Shown here piece after piece: positions 36,011 to 48,481 of a stretch of 64,000 bases of DNA. The stretch spans positions 51,886-115,885 of the forward strand of contig JAIWZP010000076.1 of assembly GCA_025201375.1 (NCBI GenBank), written 5' to 3'. The stretch's first letter is position 1. Each line of letters starts with the position of its first letter. The position numbers and the translations under genes are program-made. This stretch comes from Gongronella butleri. Its lineage: Eukaryota; Mucoromycota; Mucoromycetes; Mucorales; Cunninghamellaceae. The notes beneath the pieces were generated by a model. That model was not told where the DNA came from. It searched no databases and saw only the letters and a list, made by a program, of their open reading frames with translations.

Positions 36011-37401
36011 ACCATGTCCTCGATGGTAATCTTGTTTTCGCGGGCCTTTTCGCCGAGGGCGGCGATGTTCTTTTCAATGTCGATGAAGTTCATGTCCTCA
36101 ACGTTGCGAAGGACGGGGGTGACGAGGCCCTTGGGGGTGGCGACGGCCACGGAGATGTCGACATAGTCATGGTACACGAGATCCGGGCCTTCAATGGAGG
36201 CATTGACGGCAGGCAGCTCTTGCAGGGCAATGGCGGCGGCCTTGGTGAAAGCCGACATGAAGCCAAACTTGACACCGTGCTTCTTGACAACGGCATCCTT
36301 GTAATTCTTGCGCAGCGCCATCAAAGCAGACATGTCCACCTCGTTAAACGTCGTCAATGACGCGGCCGTGTCCTGCGACTCCTTGAGACGCTCAGCAATG
36401 CGCAGACGCATGCGGTTCATCTTGACACGCGTCTCGGTGCGATTGCCGTAGATCTTGCTAGGCGCGTCACTGCTGGAACTGGCCTTTTGCTCTTGTTGCT
36501 TGGGCTTTTCAGCCGCAGGCGCTGCCGCGGGCGTCGGCTTGGGCTGCTCAGCAGGCTTCTCTTCTTGCTTGACCTCTTGTTGCACCTCTTCTTGCTTGAG
36601 CTCTTCCTTTTTGGCAACAGGGGCAGCACCTGGCAGGGAAAAAAATGGAGGAAAAAAGCGCAAAAACGGTGTGAATGACGCGTCCTCTCTTCTCCTCGCT
36701 TCGTCATTCATTACCTTCCTTGGGCGCATCGCCCAACTCCACCTTGAAAAAGTCGGCACCCACAGTCACATTGTCGTCTTCTTGCGCGTAAACCTCAACA
36801 ATGGTGCCCGAAACAGGCGAATTCACCGTGACATCGATCTTGTCGGTCTCAATGGTAGCAATTTCCTCGTCGGCAGCCACAAATTCACCAACCTCTGTGG
36901 GGGAACAATAATGAAAAAAAGGTGAGTTTCTCCATTTTCGCGCCCTTTTTTTTTGGTATTTTTGTTGGGACATACGCTTGACCCATTGCTTCAGTGTGCC
37001 CTCCGAAATGGATTCGGCCATCTGAGGGACCTTGACCACCTTGTCGGCTAAAAGAAACCAAAAAAAAAAAAAAAAATGTGAGCATCACGCGCTCGCTTTT
37101 TTACCATCATCTGTCCTTTTTTTTTCGTTTTCCATTGTTTTCCAATATTTCCCCCCTTTTTACCATATGTTCTAAATTGTTGGTGCAGAGCGCCAAGTTG
37201 CGCATTGTTGCTTTGTCTAGTCGGATGTGAAAATGAGCTAATTTGTTCGCCTTGGGTTCACGAGGATCTTGCTTACCTAAAGTGTTGGAGGCTAGTGTAC
37301 ATAGCGGCAGGCGTCTGCACGTGCAATTGACGGGCTGACAGCGAGCGCAGAGCAGGTTTTAGGCTCGAGCGAGACATAGACTTCAAGAGGTGGGCATTCA
37401 T
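35654..37401 (-). CDS. KGD2: Dihydrolipoamide succinyltransferase, E2 of 2-oxoglutarate dehydrogenase, 6 exons
   Basis: Exons in coding order are 37401-37277, 37216-37164, 37047-36976, 36894-36715, 36629-35878 and 35788-35654, giving about 438 aa. A mitochondrial presequence of about 60 residues, split over exons 1 and 2, precedes the lipoyl domain [18 protein letters not shown]...IETDKIDV, with the lipoylated Lys102. A Glu/Gln/Lys/Pro-rich linker follows, then the catalytic domain with [33 protein letters not shown] and TYDHRIIDG, giving catalytic His409 and Asp413. As in eukaryotic DLST, no peripheral subunit-binding domain is seen. The enzyme transfers succinyl from E1 to CoA in the TCA cycle. 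The 53-base exon 2 was found by phase: it alone joins exon 1 to the lipoyl domain ([12 protein letters not shown]). Confidence 0.96.
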
Positions 37402-38459
37402 CTTGTAGAGAGAACTTTTCAAAAAAAGAGAAGGGGGAGAAAAAGCTGAAATAAAGCGAGGGAAAAAAGAAAAAGAATGGACATAGGTCTTTTTTTGTTT
37501 TGCTTTTTGAAAAAGGGTGCGCGGAGTTTCAACGGAGCACTTTTTGGTGCTGGTGTCAAGCCGACATTTCCCATTGTAACAAAAGAAACACCTTTTTCCA
37601 AGGAACATGTACTTTCATGATTTTTACCGCGGACAACCCTCGATGCCCGTGGCCAGCACGATCCTACAAAGATGTCGTCGAAGGGACCATCTATGACTGG
37701 AAAAAGAAAGGACCCCATGGTGAAAAAGTGATCGGCGCACCCCTCCTTTTGAGGCCTCCAGCACTTCTTCAACATTTTCCCGGCAAGTCCGGGATCCTCC
37801 CTTGAAAGATCCGACTTTCACCGCTCTTGTATTATAAAAAGAGCTTTTGGTTTCTCATTTCATTTGCGACTTTTTTTTTTATTTTTGTGCAAACCAACTA
37901 GTGTTTCCCGTCAAACCGACGATTTTTGCGCTTTTTTTTTTTTCACAAAACATTGGATTAAAAATGGAGAGAAAACAAAAGAACGACGCGTCCATGGCAA
38001 AAGCGCCTTGTTGAATTTCGCCTTTTGAGGAAGTCAAGCGATAAAATGGCTCGCCGACGCGCATTGGCAAGCAGATCACACAGTTGTCAGCAACAAAAAT
38101 AAAAAAGGGGAGAGTCGGATTTTCCAGGGAATGGCTTAACCCGGTCAATTAAATACCCGCTGTCCAAACTATTTTCCCCTGCCAATAAGCTTTGGATGGT
38201 ATTTTTAGGACGTGGCAGTGCGATGTGGGGCCGAAATGGACTTGTTTGTCCGTCTCTCATTTTTTTCTCTGCTCAATTGGTTCTGCCTGGGGGGAGGGGG
38301 GTGGAGGCCGCCTTTTCAGTTCAGCCTCTGGGGCAGGCTGCATGAAAATGCATTGCACCCCACAGCGCAAGTGTGTGAGAAAAAAACATGGATCATCAAA
38401 AATAAAAAATGAAAAAACAACGCCTGCCCCTCCTTTTTTTCTTCTTTTTCCCCTCCAAA
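37402..38459. promoter_or_regulatory. Divergent promoter region of KGD2 and FAO copy 1
   Basis: About 1.06 kb lies between divergent genes. There is an AT-rich TATTATAAAAAG string near 37830 and a CT-rich leader before FAO. No specific binding site can be claimed. Confidence 0.4.
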
Positions 38460-40900
38460 ATGTCGATTGCATTGAGCGAGGACCAGCGCGCGACGCTTTT
38501 GTGTCTAATGGATACGTTTTTGCAGCCATTGGATGCAAAAGACACGGAAAAGCTTGTGCAGCGGCTTGCGCGGTATCCCACGGTTCGGCCTAACGATATT
38601 CGTGAGATCCTTGCGCCTGCGTCGTGCACAAGTCTTGCGCACGGACAATGGCATCCGATTGACGATGGGCTTTTACCCACGTTGGCGCGCGCGGCTTCGC
38701 CCGACAAGGTGAAAAGTCTCACGCTGCTCCTTTCGCTGCTTGGTACGGCCAGTGGCATGGCAATTCTGACGCAGGCGCGTTGGTTCACGCCATTCAGGCA
38801 ATTGGCGCCGCGCGACCGCGTACGCGTCCTGCGCCAATGGCAACATTCGCGCTTCCACACGCTGCGCATGGTGTACATGACTTTTGCTGCACTTACCTGG
38901 CAACAATCGTACGCGACCGCCCACGCCGCGCAATTGCACCGCGTCATTGGCTATCCAGGCACAGATCCCGTGCGCACGCAGCCAGACTACGTGCCGCGTT
39001 TCCAGCGCCCCAGATTGCCCATCACGCGCGACATTCCTCAAAACATCGATGTCATCGTCATTGGCAGCGGTGCCGGCGGCGGCGTCGTGGCCGCCAAGCT
39101 CGCCAAGGCCGGCAAAAAGGTCATGGTCATCGAAAAGGGGCCATACTACCACGAATCGGACTTTATTTTGCGCGAAAGTGAGTGGAGACGCAATTTCGAG
39201 GGCGACATGTCCATTCTCAATGAGGAAGGCACCATGAACTTTGTGGCCGGCAGCCTCATTGGCGGCGGCACATCCATCAATTACAGCGCGTCCTTGAGAG
39301 TAAGAAAAAAAAACAAAAAAAAGGACAAACCACACAGAAAAACGGCAATTCACTCATTTTATGTAATAATGTAGCTCCCTCATTGGGCTCGCGATGAATG
39401 GGCAAAACAGGGTCTGCCTTATTTTGCGTCTGAAAAAGTAAGCTTTTAAGACATAAAGGCGCCCCCCTTTTTTTTAAGACGCGCTTTTTTTATTGTTTTT
39501 CCTAGTTTACCAAAGATTTGGACACTGTGTGCGATCGCATTGGTGTGACGACCGAGGGCATTCGTCTGACAGGCTCCAACAAGGTGCTCAAGGAAGGATG
39601 CGAGTAAGTTTTGATTGTGCTCCTCGTAAAACAACAAGAAAATGACCCTCTTTTTGCTAGAAAACTTGGGTATCATGTACAATTGATTCCTCAAAATTCC
39701 GGTGGCGAGCCGCACGAGTGTCATTGGTGCATGGGTGGGTGTGCTGATGGTGTGAAGAATGGTTCGATGAATACGTGGCTGCGAGATGCCGTCGAACACG
39801 GGGCATTGATCCGTGATCGGACGACAGTGACCAAAGTTCTGATCGAAAATGGGCGCGCGGTGGGCGTCGCCATTTTTGACCACTCCACCAAGACGGCCCA
39901 TGAAATCAAGGCCCCACGCGTCATTGTCAGTGCCGGCACGCTGCATTCGCCAGGCATTTTAAGGCGCAGTGGGCTGAAAAACCAGCAAATTGGGAAAAAC
40001 TTGCGTATTCATCCGTGCATTGCGACGGTTGGGATCTTTCCCGAGGTGCAGGACGTGTACAAGGGCACGATGATGACAACGTACACGGATGCCGTGTCCA
40101 ATTGGGACGGCGACCACTATGGGGCCAAGGTCGAGGGCATGTCATATCATGCGGGCATGGGTGCGACCATGAACCCGTGGCACGGGCCATTGGACCACAA
40201 GGCCACTATGGCCAAGTACAGATACACGGTCCCTCTCCTGACGGTGTCCCGCGACAAGGATTCCGCGGGCAGCGTCTTTTATGAGGGCGACGGCGACCTC
40301 AATGGCCCCGTCTTGCATCCAGACAAGGGTTACCGTGTCCGCATCAACTACCAAATGTCCAAGCACGACATGCACTCGGTTGTCCTCGGAATTGTCGCCA
40401 GTTGCAACATTTTAGTCGCCGCAGGCGCGCGTGAAGTCCGAACCATGCAAAACAACGTGCCTCCCTTTGAATTCAGCGACGATGAGCAAATCTACGTCGA
40501 CAACCCGCGCTTCAAGGCTTGGCTGGACATGGTGGAACGCGCCGGCCCGCCCACCATTAGCTCAACACCTCATCAAATGGGCACATGGTAAAAAAAAAAA
40601 AAAAAAAAAAAGGCCAAGGAGGCCTGATTGAGTTTCGCTTTTTTTTTTTTTTTTTGTCGCTCCCCCCTGACTCGATGATTTTCTATTTTGTTCTGTTTCC
40701 ATAGCCGCATGGGTCCCACGCCGCGTACATCGGTCATTCAGCCCACGGGAGAAACGTGGGAGACAAAAGGGCTCTACGTCGCCGATGCAAGCGTGTTTCC
40801 TTGCGCATCCGGCGTCAACCCCATGGTCACCATCATGGCTATTGCGTCCAATATTGCTGACAACGTGATCAGCTCCTTGGACGCGTCTGCAAAGCTGTAA
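38460..40900 (+). CDS. FAO1: Long-chain fatty alcohol oxidase (GMC oxidoreductase), copy 1, 5 exons
   Basis: Exons are 38460-39299, 39375-39437, 39506-39603, 39661-40587 and 40705-40900, giving about 707 aa, usual for FAO. An N-terminal helical region of about 190 residues, typical of FAO and absent from other GMC enzymes, precedes the FAD-binding motif VIGSGAGGGVVAAKLAKAGK (about 201-220). IEKGPYYHESDF follows it. Further marks are AGSLIGGGTSINYSAS, the Cys-rich HECHWCMGGCADG, VSAGTLHSPGILRRSG and the C-terminal GLYVADASVFPCASGVNPM. The enzyme oxidises long-chain alcohols to aldehydes with O2, giving H2O2, in omega-oxidation of alkanes and fatty acids, usually in peroxisomes or attached membranes. 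The end, SAKL, could act as a weak PTS1. An ATG 51 bases upstream is in frame but gives a Lys/Phe-rich leader. Confidence 0.93.
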
Positions 40901-43190
40901 TTTGCCCGCTTTTGCTGCGAGTAGCCCATTTCACAAATAAATTGCCCCTCTTTTTCGATATGAGCTGACCAATTGCACTACTACTGGATATGGGGTCTAT
41001 GGGAATGGGTGCTTCCCAGCGGCGCAGGGGGCGACATGACCAGCGCAAAAAGGGTAAAATCAGGATTACGTGTTTTTTCTTGCTTACCCACATTCCCGAT
41101 CATGACAAAACTTCCACACGCCATAGCAGACGTGTGAATCTTTCATTTTGCAACAAGCCGTAATAACTAAACGCACCATTACAATATGCACAATATCATA
41201 TTGATGCGTTTTGATAATTTGATGTCTTTTGTACAATTGCTTCATATTGTTGTCTCACTTTTCACAATAATTTACAACGATATTTTGGGGGGATTTGTGT
41301 TATGCAATGCTGTAAAAATGAAGATTGAGCTGGTAGATGTCGAGAAAATTGCAATTAGCGTCTTTTAGAGTATTTTGGCCGCTTGTCAAAGAAATGACAA
41401 TGCACAAAGAAAAACGTTATTTGAACAGACGATCGCACGTGTTCTCTTTCAAATGAGCCCACCCCCCCGAGTTGCTGCGGCCACTACAGGGTACGCAAAC
41501 ACGATGTTTAAAAATCATGGATTTTTCAAGGGGTACAGTCGAGGACCGGAAAATGGTGAAATTTAGGACCTGAGATCACTTCGCCATTCAACCACACGCC
41601 CCTCATTCACCGACGGAAACCCAATAAAAACCAGGGGTCCATTGACTGAGTTTGGCGTAAAATGCATTTTGGGTGTGATTTTCGACTCAAGGGCGACTCG
41701 ACGAAAAGTGCCTGTATCTCCGAGAATCATACATCATCAGAAAGAGCATACCTTGTTGCGTATGTGGACATCGGTGATCTATGAAAATAGCGATTTTTTG
41801 AGCAGTTTTGACGCGGTTTAAAACTCATATACGTTTTTGACGCGTGATAAAACGCATCCAGCGTCGAACGACACTAGTCTTTTCATTATCGAATCTATGG
41901 TCTGACGCAGCTCTTGCTAATGGACGTGTCGGTACGGCTCTATCGACTCGTTTTTGCCTTGTTATTCGCAGTTGAAATAAAAACGAAAATCGGCCATTGC
42001 TCGCGGCTCGCCAGATGGATTGCTCTCTTTTTTGGCATTTTTGTCGGTTTCTCCTTGTCACTGTTCTTATGTGTAAGTTTGGTGAGATTCTGGCGACCTG
42101 ATTTTTCGATTTTGATTTGAGGGATCAGCCAGACCAATTTTGTGTTTTGCGCCTAGGTAGCCTGGAAGACTTGCGACAGCATGCAAATTGAGTCTAATAG
42201 GTTATTCTGTCTTGCCTTTTAATGTTTGAATGTGTTTTGGAGGTGCATGCACACCCCAGTTGGCGAGCTACAATTGCGCTCTCCGCTCAAATACACTTTG
42301 TTCGAGCTTTAGAAGAGAGCCTCCCCCAAATGGCACGAAAACTTGCACCGACGGATTGGTGATGTGTGCACGGACAACGCAATTCACTTTTTGATCCGCA
42401 AAAGGAAAATGTTTGGCGATAATTCCCCGCATTTTTTGTGAAAAGTCGATTTTTCATGGTCTGATGGATTTTAGGGTTGGGATGCGCGTTTGCTTTGACA
42501 GCATTTCTAGAAGGTTTGGTTCCCTACAAGGTTGGCATGAGCTCTGCGTCAGCCAAACTTGTGCACAATACATTTAACTCCCTGTAAATGTGTTCACCTT
42601 TCTTTCTTTTCCTTTGTCAAGCAGGCGGGTCGGGCTTGAGCGGCCATCTGGAGGGCTTTGAAACATGGTATTTTGATCTGCCCAAGTCTAAGTGTAACCG
42701 TGCTCCGGCAAACATAAGCTCTATGTGTCATGCTACAGCTTGATCACGGCAAAAAAACAGTAATTCACATCTTAGTCATTCGCTTTGGGTTAAAACGAGC
42801 TTGGCTCTCACGTCCAAACAAATGAGCCTCACACGGCAAAAAGACTACATGTCGCCGTGGGGTGGGTTTGCCCAATGCGCAATACACGCTATTGACGGCG
42901 CTTTTTTTGCTGGGTTCTCCCTCCTCCCTTTTATTTCTAGTCTCGCGGCAATTCCATGCGTGCACGCCCCAGGCCGAATTTTTCATTTGAGCTCCAGCTA
43001 ATGTTTGGGGTTACTTTCTCACACATTTGCACGGCAAACTCGCGCTTGTGAAACCTTATTTTCAGGTCCCATTAAATGGGACGGGGCGTAAAGTTTGGCT
43101 CCTCTTTTTTTTTTTTTTTCTTCTTTCTTTTTTATTTATTCACCTACCCGTGTTGAAAAAAAACCCATCCTCTCCTCTCTTTTTCACATC
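40901..43190. other. Spacer between the two FAO genes
   Basis: The 2.3-kb spacer holds repeat family R copy 4 (about 41490-42125) and otherwise unremarkable AT-rich DNA. The frames seen are short and domain-free. Confidence 0.6.
41490..42125 (+). repeat. Dispersed repeat family R, copy 4
   Basis: Blocks shared with the other copies are TTTTTCAAGGGGTACAGTCG at 41522, CCATTCAACCACACG near 41584, TTGTTGCGTATGTGGACATCG at about 41754, and a final block AAAAACGAAAATCGGCCATTGCTCG at 41979 ending at CTGATTTTTCGATTTTGAT. The copy lies between the FAO duplicates. Confidence 0.75.
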
Positions 43191-45568
43191 ATGACAACCA
43201 AAGTCACAGCAGCGACGGTGCGTGCGGAATTGACGGATGATCAATTGAATGCCTTGGCGGCGGTGTTGGACACGATTGTGGCCAAGCTGGACGACAAGGA
43301 CACGGCGTGGCTCGTGGGACAAAACCCCGCGATTCCTGCCGAACAGGCCAAAGCTCTTGCGGCGCTGAGCGCGTCGACATTGAGCGAAAACGGGCAATTT
43401 ACGGCTTTGGACGAGTGTCTCGCGTTCATTGCGCGTACTTTGAATGGCAACAAGCGCAAAGATCTTGGCAAGGTGCTGTCATTGCTTTCCAGTGGCGTGT
43501 TGATGGGCGCGTTGAGTCAAGGCAAGCATTGGTCCTCTTTTGCGGCGCTGGACGTGCAACAAAGGGAGCAATTGATTCTTGGCTGGCAACAATCGAGCCT
43601 TGGGTTCCTGCGCCTACTTGCACGCACGCTTTTGTCGCTGACAATGATGTCCACGTACTATGCGCTCAGTGGTGAGCCGCTGCACAAGGCCATTGGCTTC
43701 CCCACCTTGGATCCCGTACGCTGTCACACGGATTATGTGCCACCCAATGGGTACCCGGATCGACTGCCCTTTTGGACAAAAGAAGAGGCCATCCAGCGCC
43801 AGAGCAAACACTTTGACGCCATTGTCATTGGTAGTGGCGCGGGCGGTGGGGTTGCTGCCATGCAAATTGCTGCCGCGGGCAAGTCCGTCTTGGTCATTGA
43901 AAAGGGTCCCTACGTGCATGAATCCGAATTTGTTCCTGCAGAGAGCCAAGGGTTTAGCAATTTGTATGAAAAATCGTCCATCTTCCCTAGCGAAGCTGGA
44001 AATCTGTCCATCATGGCCGGCAGCGTCTTTGGTGGCTCAACCACCGTCAATTGGAGCGCTAGTCTCAAGGTAAAAAAAAAAAAAAGTGACAATCATGGCC
44101 AAAATCAAAAAAAAAAATCTCATCACTTTTTTTTTCGCGTTTTTTCTTTGTTTTGTACGTAGCCCCAACACTTTGTGCGCGAGCAATGGGCCAAGGAAGG
44201 TCTCTCTTACTATTTGACACAAGAGGTAAATGAGTGGTAGCACAAGCACAAAGCTAGGCGCGTCCCTTGCCCAATTGACGCCTTTTTTTTTTTTATCTAG
44301 TTCACCAATGATCTGGAAATTGTGTGTGACCGCATTGGCGCGTCCACAAGTGGCATTCAGCATAACGGGTTGAATCAGGTCTTGTTGGATGGCTGCAAGT
44401 AGGTCGTTTTTGATCCGTCGGAGCATGATTCAGGGGGGACTGACCCGTTTTTTTTTTTAAAAAAGGAAATTGGGTTACCATCATGACGACATCCCTCAAA
44501 ATACGAATGGCCAGGTGCATCAATGCAACTATTGCTTCACTGGATGCAAGGGTAACGGAGACCAAGAAAGAAAAAAATGAGAGAAAACGAAGCTAAATTG
44601 TTATTCTAATGGTAGATGGCATCAAGAACTCGACAATGAACTCGTGGCTGCGTGACGCCAAGGCCAATGGCGCGGAATTCGTCGACAAGACACGTGTTGT
44701 CAAGGTCCTCGTGAAGAATGGACGCGCGTACGGCGTCGAATGCCTTGTGCACGGCGATGCCAAGGTGCGCTACCACGCCGATCGCATTGTCGTGTCTGCT
44801 GGCAGCCTGCACTCGCCGTCGGTGCTCAAGCGGTCTGGTCTCAAGAACAAAAACATTGGCCAGCATCTCCGTGTGCATCCTGTTGCGGGCGTCTTTGGCA
44901 AATTTAAGGATGCCCTGGATGGATTCAAGGGCCCCATCATGACGGCCATCAGCTGCGTTACGGAGAACGTCGATGGCGATCATTTTGGCGCCAAGCTCGA
45001 GGTCCCCGTGCTGCATCCAGGTGCGCAAGCAAAAAATAGGGGGGCGAAAAAGGGGGAAAATGACGCATGCTCATTTTTTTTTTTTTTTACCAGGCATGTT
45101 TGGCGCCATGATGCCCTGGCGCGGTGCCAAGAACCATAAAGATGCCATGCTCAATTACAGACATTATGCGCCCATCATCGTGTTGACGCGTGACAAGGAC
45201 TCCAAGGCATCTGTGAATCATGACCCCGTGACCGGCGAGGTGTTTGTTGATTTCCAGCTGTCAAAGCACGATGCTCGCTCGATGATGGAGGGCATGGTTG
45301 CGGCCGCTCGTGTCTTGGTAGCTGCAGGCGCCCGCGAGGTGCAAACAACTAGTGCACGCCACCCAGTTTTCCGATTTGCACCTGATGAGCCTTCGGACGT
45401 GACAAATCCACGCTTCGTCCAGTTCCTCCAAGACATCCGACGCATTGGCACCCCAGACAACGTCGCCACGGCTCATTTGATGGGCACTTGGTAAGACACA
45501 ACACGCATCAAAAACGAAAAAAAAGCCCCAAATGCACCAGTCTTATGCTCATTCCTTTTATTTCTCGC

Positions 45569-45604
<36 letters not shown>

Positions 45605-45809
45605 CGTCTCTAGCCGCATGGGCGTGTCGCCTTCAAACTCCGTGATCAAGCCAACTGGTGAGACGCACGAGGTGAAACATCTGTATGTGGCTGATGCGTC
45701 CGTTTTGGCGACGGCGACGGGTGTCAATCCTATGGTCAGCACCGAATCCGTCTGCCTGGGCATTGCGCGCCACGTTGTCAAGTCATTTACACCCGCGGCC
45801 AAGCTCTAG
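43191..45809 (+). CDS. FAO1: Long-chain fatty alcohol oxidase, tandem copy 2, 7 exons
   Basis: Exons are 43191-44069, 44163-44225, 44301-44398, 44466-44551, 44616-45020, 45094-45490 and 45614-45809, again giving 707 aa. The same landmarks occur: FAD motif VIGSGAGGGVAAMQIAAAGK, IEKGPYVHESEF, the Cys-rich HQCNYCFTGCKDG, VSAGSLHSPSVLKRSG and HLYVADASVLATATGVNPM, ending AAKL. The two genes share splice positions for introns 1-3 and the last intron, so they arose by duplication. Copy 2 has two further introns at 44552 and 45021. The protein sequences are well diverged, so the duplication is not recent, and specialisation for different alcohol chain lengths is possible but untested. Confidence 0.92.
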
Positions 45810-46140
45810 ATGTCATGTAAGAGTCGCTGCGCTCCTTATTAAAAATAATCGAATTTCGTGAATTGTTGCCTTGCGCAGCATCTTCCAAGGTCAACCCTTG
45901 AATAAAGTCTAGTCTGAGTATGGCTATTTCATTGCACTGATTTTTACCCTCTGTGATAGCATGTTGGACGTCCTCTGGCAAGGCATTTGCAAAGTACACG
46001 CATTTGTACCTACCAGTGGGACGCGCAGTAGAGCCTCGTTCGAAGCAGCCACTTGCGTTACCCCCTTTGACCACTTGGCGGAGCTACCAGTCGGACATTG
46101 AAATGAAATGCACGTTACAGTGACGCGCGTGGATCGCGCA

Positions 46141-46171
<31 letters not shown>

Positions 46172-47431
46172 GAGGCAAAAAGAGACAAAAGCGAGATAGA
46201 CGGCGTTGGTGTCATCTCCCTAGCTGTGCAAGAAAAGGTGCAGTGCACTACAAACGTCTACTGCAAGTTCTCTCCCTGTCACATATTGCAAGCCTTGTAC
46301 TTTAAATGATCTCCTAACCTTGCGCCCCCTGATTTCGCGCGACCCCTGTATGAGCGATCATCCTTTTGTCGATCACAACATATCCCAATAGGGGCGAATT
46401 GCAGACAAGCCGATTTTAGACCGGCTTTGCAGTGTCCTGGATGAGAAATCAAGGCGACTCAAATATATTTTTCGTCATTTTTTGTTTTGATTTTTGTTTT
46501 CTCGCATCTTGACTGGCTTTTCTTCTTTCCAAGCACTTGGAGAACCAGAGCCACCATGAGCTTCATCAATGACCATTAGGGGCGGGGTGCAGAAAAAAAA
46601 AAAAGAAAAATTAGGAGATGTCACTTGCAGAATTCTATAAACTTTGTAGCCACCCCAGTTTTGAAAAAAAAAGGAGACAATCGACGATTCCCCTGAGGAT
46701 CAATCGGAGGGAGATTGTCACAAAACGTAAAAAGTGCTCGCCTGCATTTGGAACTTGCTTGCATCAAACACCATTATTTCATCTTTATTTTATGTAAAGT
46801 TGCACTCGCAAAGTGGCAAGCTCATTGTATCGTGGTTCTTGTGCATTGGTATCGTTGTTTCAACCTCTATTTTGCGACTCTCCTCGCGCACTCGCGTTAT
46901 TTTTATTTTAGGATGGGACGCATCCCTTGCATGGCTTTTAAAATCGAGCAGCATGCAGCAAAAAAAAAAAAAAAAATCGCAATCTTATGAGTAGCTCATA
47001 AAAAGTGGAAAGGCAGCAAAAAAATTTCAGATAAGTGAGTCAATATGAGCAAAATCCTGGAATTGAAGGAGATGTGGCAGCTTTTTTTTTTTTCCACATC
47101 AGTTGTTTACTTTTCAACCCTCGCTTTCACGTTAAATATCACCTGTAGACAATGATGCATTAAGGAGACCTAAAAAATAGGAGGGATTTCTGGGGGTTTG
47201 AAGAGGGAAAACGCCTACAAAGGAGACAGTGGGATCAAGGGCAAGGCACACACACATGGATATAGGAGGCTTGATGCTTTCCATGCTAGGTGCATGGAGA
47301 TTTCACAAAGACTTTACAGGTTTGTGCAGTTGAACGCATATAAAAGAAGCGGCAGGTATGACTTTTTTTTTTTTTTTTTTTTTTTACCAAATTCTTCTAA
47401 TACCCTCTCACTCCATTGATCTTTTAATAAT
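45810..47431. other. Intergenic region before the secreted-protein array
   Basis: No gene is supported over 1.6 kb. It contains three copies of AAGGAGAC (46671, 47162, 47220) and the TATA box of the first array gene. Confidence 0.55.
47339..47346 (+). promoter_or_regulatory. TATA box of array gene 1
   Basis: TATAAAAG lies 93 bases before the start codon. A T-rich tract sits between it and the ATG. Confidence 0.55.
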
Positions 47432-48481
47432 ATGAAGACTGCTGTTCTCGCTCTAATTGCAACGGCAATTTGCCTTTTGGATCAAGTTCAAGCCGCTCCT
47501 ATTGCTAGCGTCGCGCACGGCACAGGACATCTGGAGCGCCGAGGTGGTGCTCTGGATGTTCTTGGTGGTGGCAACACCGTGGTTGGTGGGGAAGGATCTG
47601 GTGCAGACGGCCTTTCGGCGCTTATCGACGAGCTTTTGGGCGGTCTGGGCGGTCTTAAGCGACGCGATGGACTTGGTAGCTTGCTCGGTGGCGATGGTGA
47701 CAATGGCCTCTTGAGCATTCTGCTTGGCGACGACGGCATCCTCTCCATTTTGAGTGGCGACGGCCTCCTCAGCGGCCTCCTCGGTGGTGATGATGATGGG
47801 CCCCTTGGCTTGGGCGAGTTGTTGGATGGCATCCTTGATTTGGACGACGATGGCTTGCTCGGCCTTGTCACTGGCTTGCTGGACGCGGTAGATGAACTCT
47901 TGGAAAGCCTTGGTCTTCCCTTGTTGAATCGCGACGAAGTCACCAAGCGCGAGGTCAAGAACAAAAAGGTCAATTTTGCGCGCGCGCACGCTGCCATGAA
48001 AAAGGTGAACAAGGAGATGGTCGCCACCTACAACTATGGCAAGGCCCATTACCCTGCTGGTCATGAACTCAATGGTGCCCTCGGCGGCACTGATTTGTTG
48101 ACTAATCTGATCAACACGGTGCTTAAAGCTCTGGGTCTCGATAAGCTGGGCCTGGGCCTCGGTAAGAAGCCTCTCGATCCGGCGGCGGATGTTGGTGGCG
48201 CTGCGTCCTCTTCGCCCGATATGGCTCCTGGTGCCCAAACCGCTCCACCTGCTGCCCCCGACGCTGGTATTACCGTTGATGGTGCTGGCGGCGACGTTCC
48301 TCCAGCCGGCGACGACGTTCCTCCAACCGGCGACGACATTCCTCCAACCGGCGACGACATTCCTCCAACCGGCGACGACATTCCTCCAACCGGCGACGAC
48401 GTTCCTCCAACCGGCGACGACGTTCCTCCAACCGGCAACGACGTTCCTCCAACCGGCGACGACGTTCCTCCAACCAACTGA
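47432..48481 (+). CDS. Array gene 1: secreted Gly/Leu/Asp-rich protein with DVPPTGD repeat tail
   Basis: Single exon, 349 aa, not recognised as a known family. A signal peptide of about 21 residues ends in DQVQA before APIAS. Dibasic sites follow at LERR, LKRR and RDEVTKR, as expected for Kex2 cutting. Residues about 35-165 are dominated by Gly, Leu and Asp in short amphipathic units such as [20 protein letters not shown]. After RDEVTKR comes a basic segment, then a second Leu-rich unit, then a Pro/Ala spacer. The end has about nine 7-residue repeats (DVPPTGD or DIPPTGD), an extended Pro-Thr stalk with no GPI-type tail. There are few cysteines. Secretion is well supported; function is unknown. 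It is the first of six consecutive intronless secreted-protein genes on this strand. Confidence 0.85.
   Translation: MKTAVLALIATAICLLDQVQAAPIASVAHGTGHLERRGGALDVLGGGNTVVGGEGSGADGLSALIDELLGGLGGLKRRDGLGSLLGGDGDNGLLSILLGDDGILSILSGDGLLSGLLGGDDDGPLGLGELLDGILDLDDDGLLGLVTGLLDAVDELLESLGLPLLNRDEVTKREVKNKKVNFARAHAAMKKVNKEMVATYNYGKAHYPAGHELNGALGGTDLLTNLINTVLKALGLDKLGLGLGKKPLDPAADVGGAASSSPDMAPGAQTAPPAAPDAGITVDGAGGDVPPAGDDVPPTGDDIPPTGDDIPPTGDDIPPTGDDVPPTGDDVPPTGNDVPPTGDDVPPTN
48291..48478 (+). repeat. 21-bp coding tandem repeat (7-aa DVPPTGD unit)
   Basis: About nine units based on GACGACGTTCCTCCAACCGGC encode D(V/I)PPTGD at the end of array gene 1. Unit-to-unit differences are mainly V/I swaps, one Ala for Thr and one Asn for Asp, so the array probably expands and contracts. 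Confidence 0.93.

Noticed and set aside
48291..48478. Regular short repeats resembling a CRISPR array
   Set aside because: There are no spacers; the 21-bp unit is in frame in a eukaryotic secreted protein.
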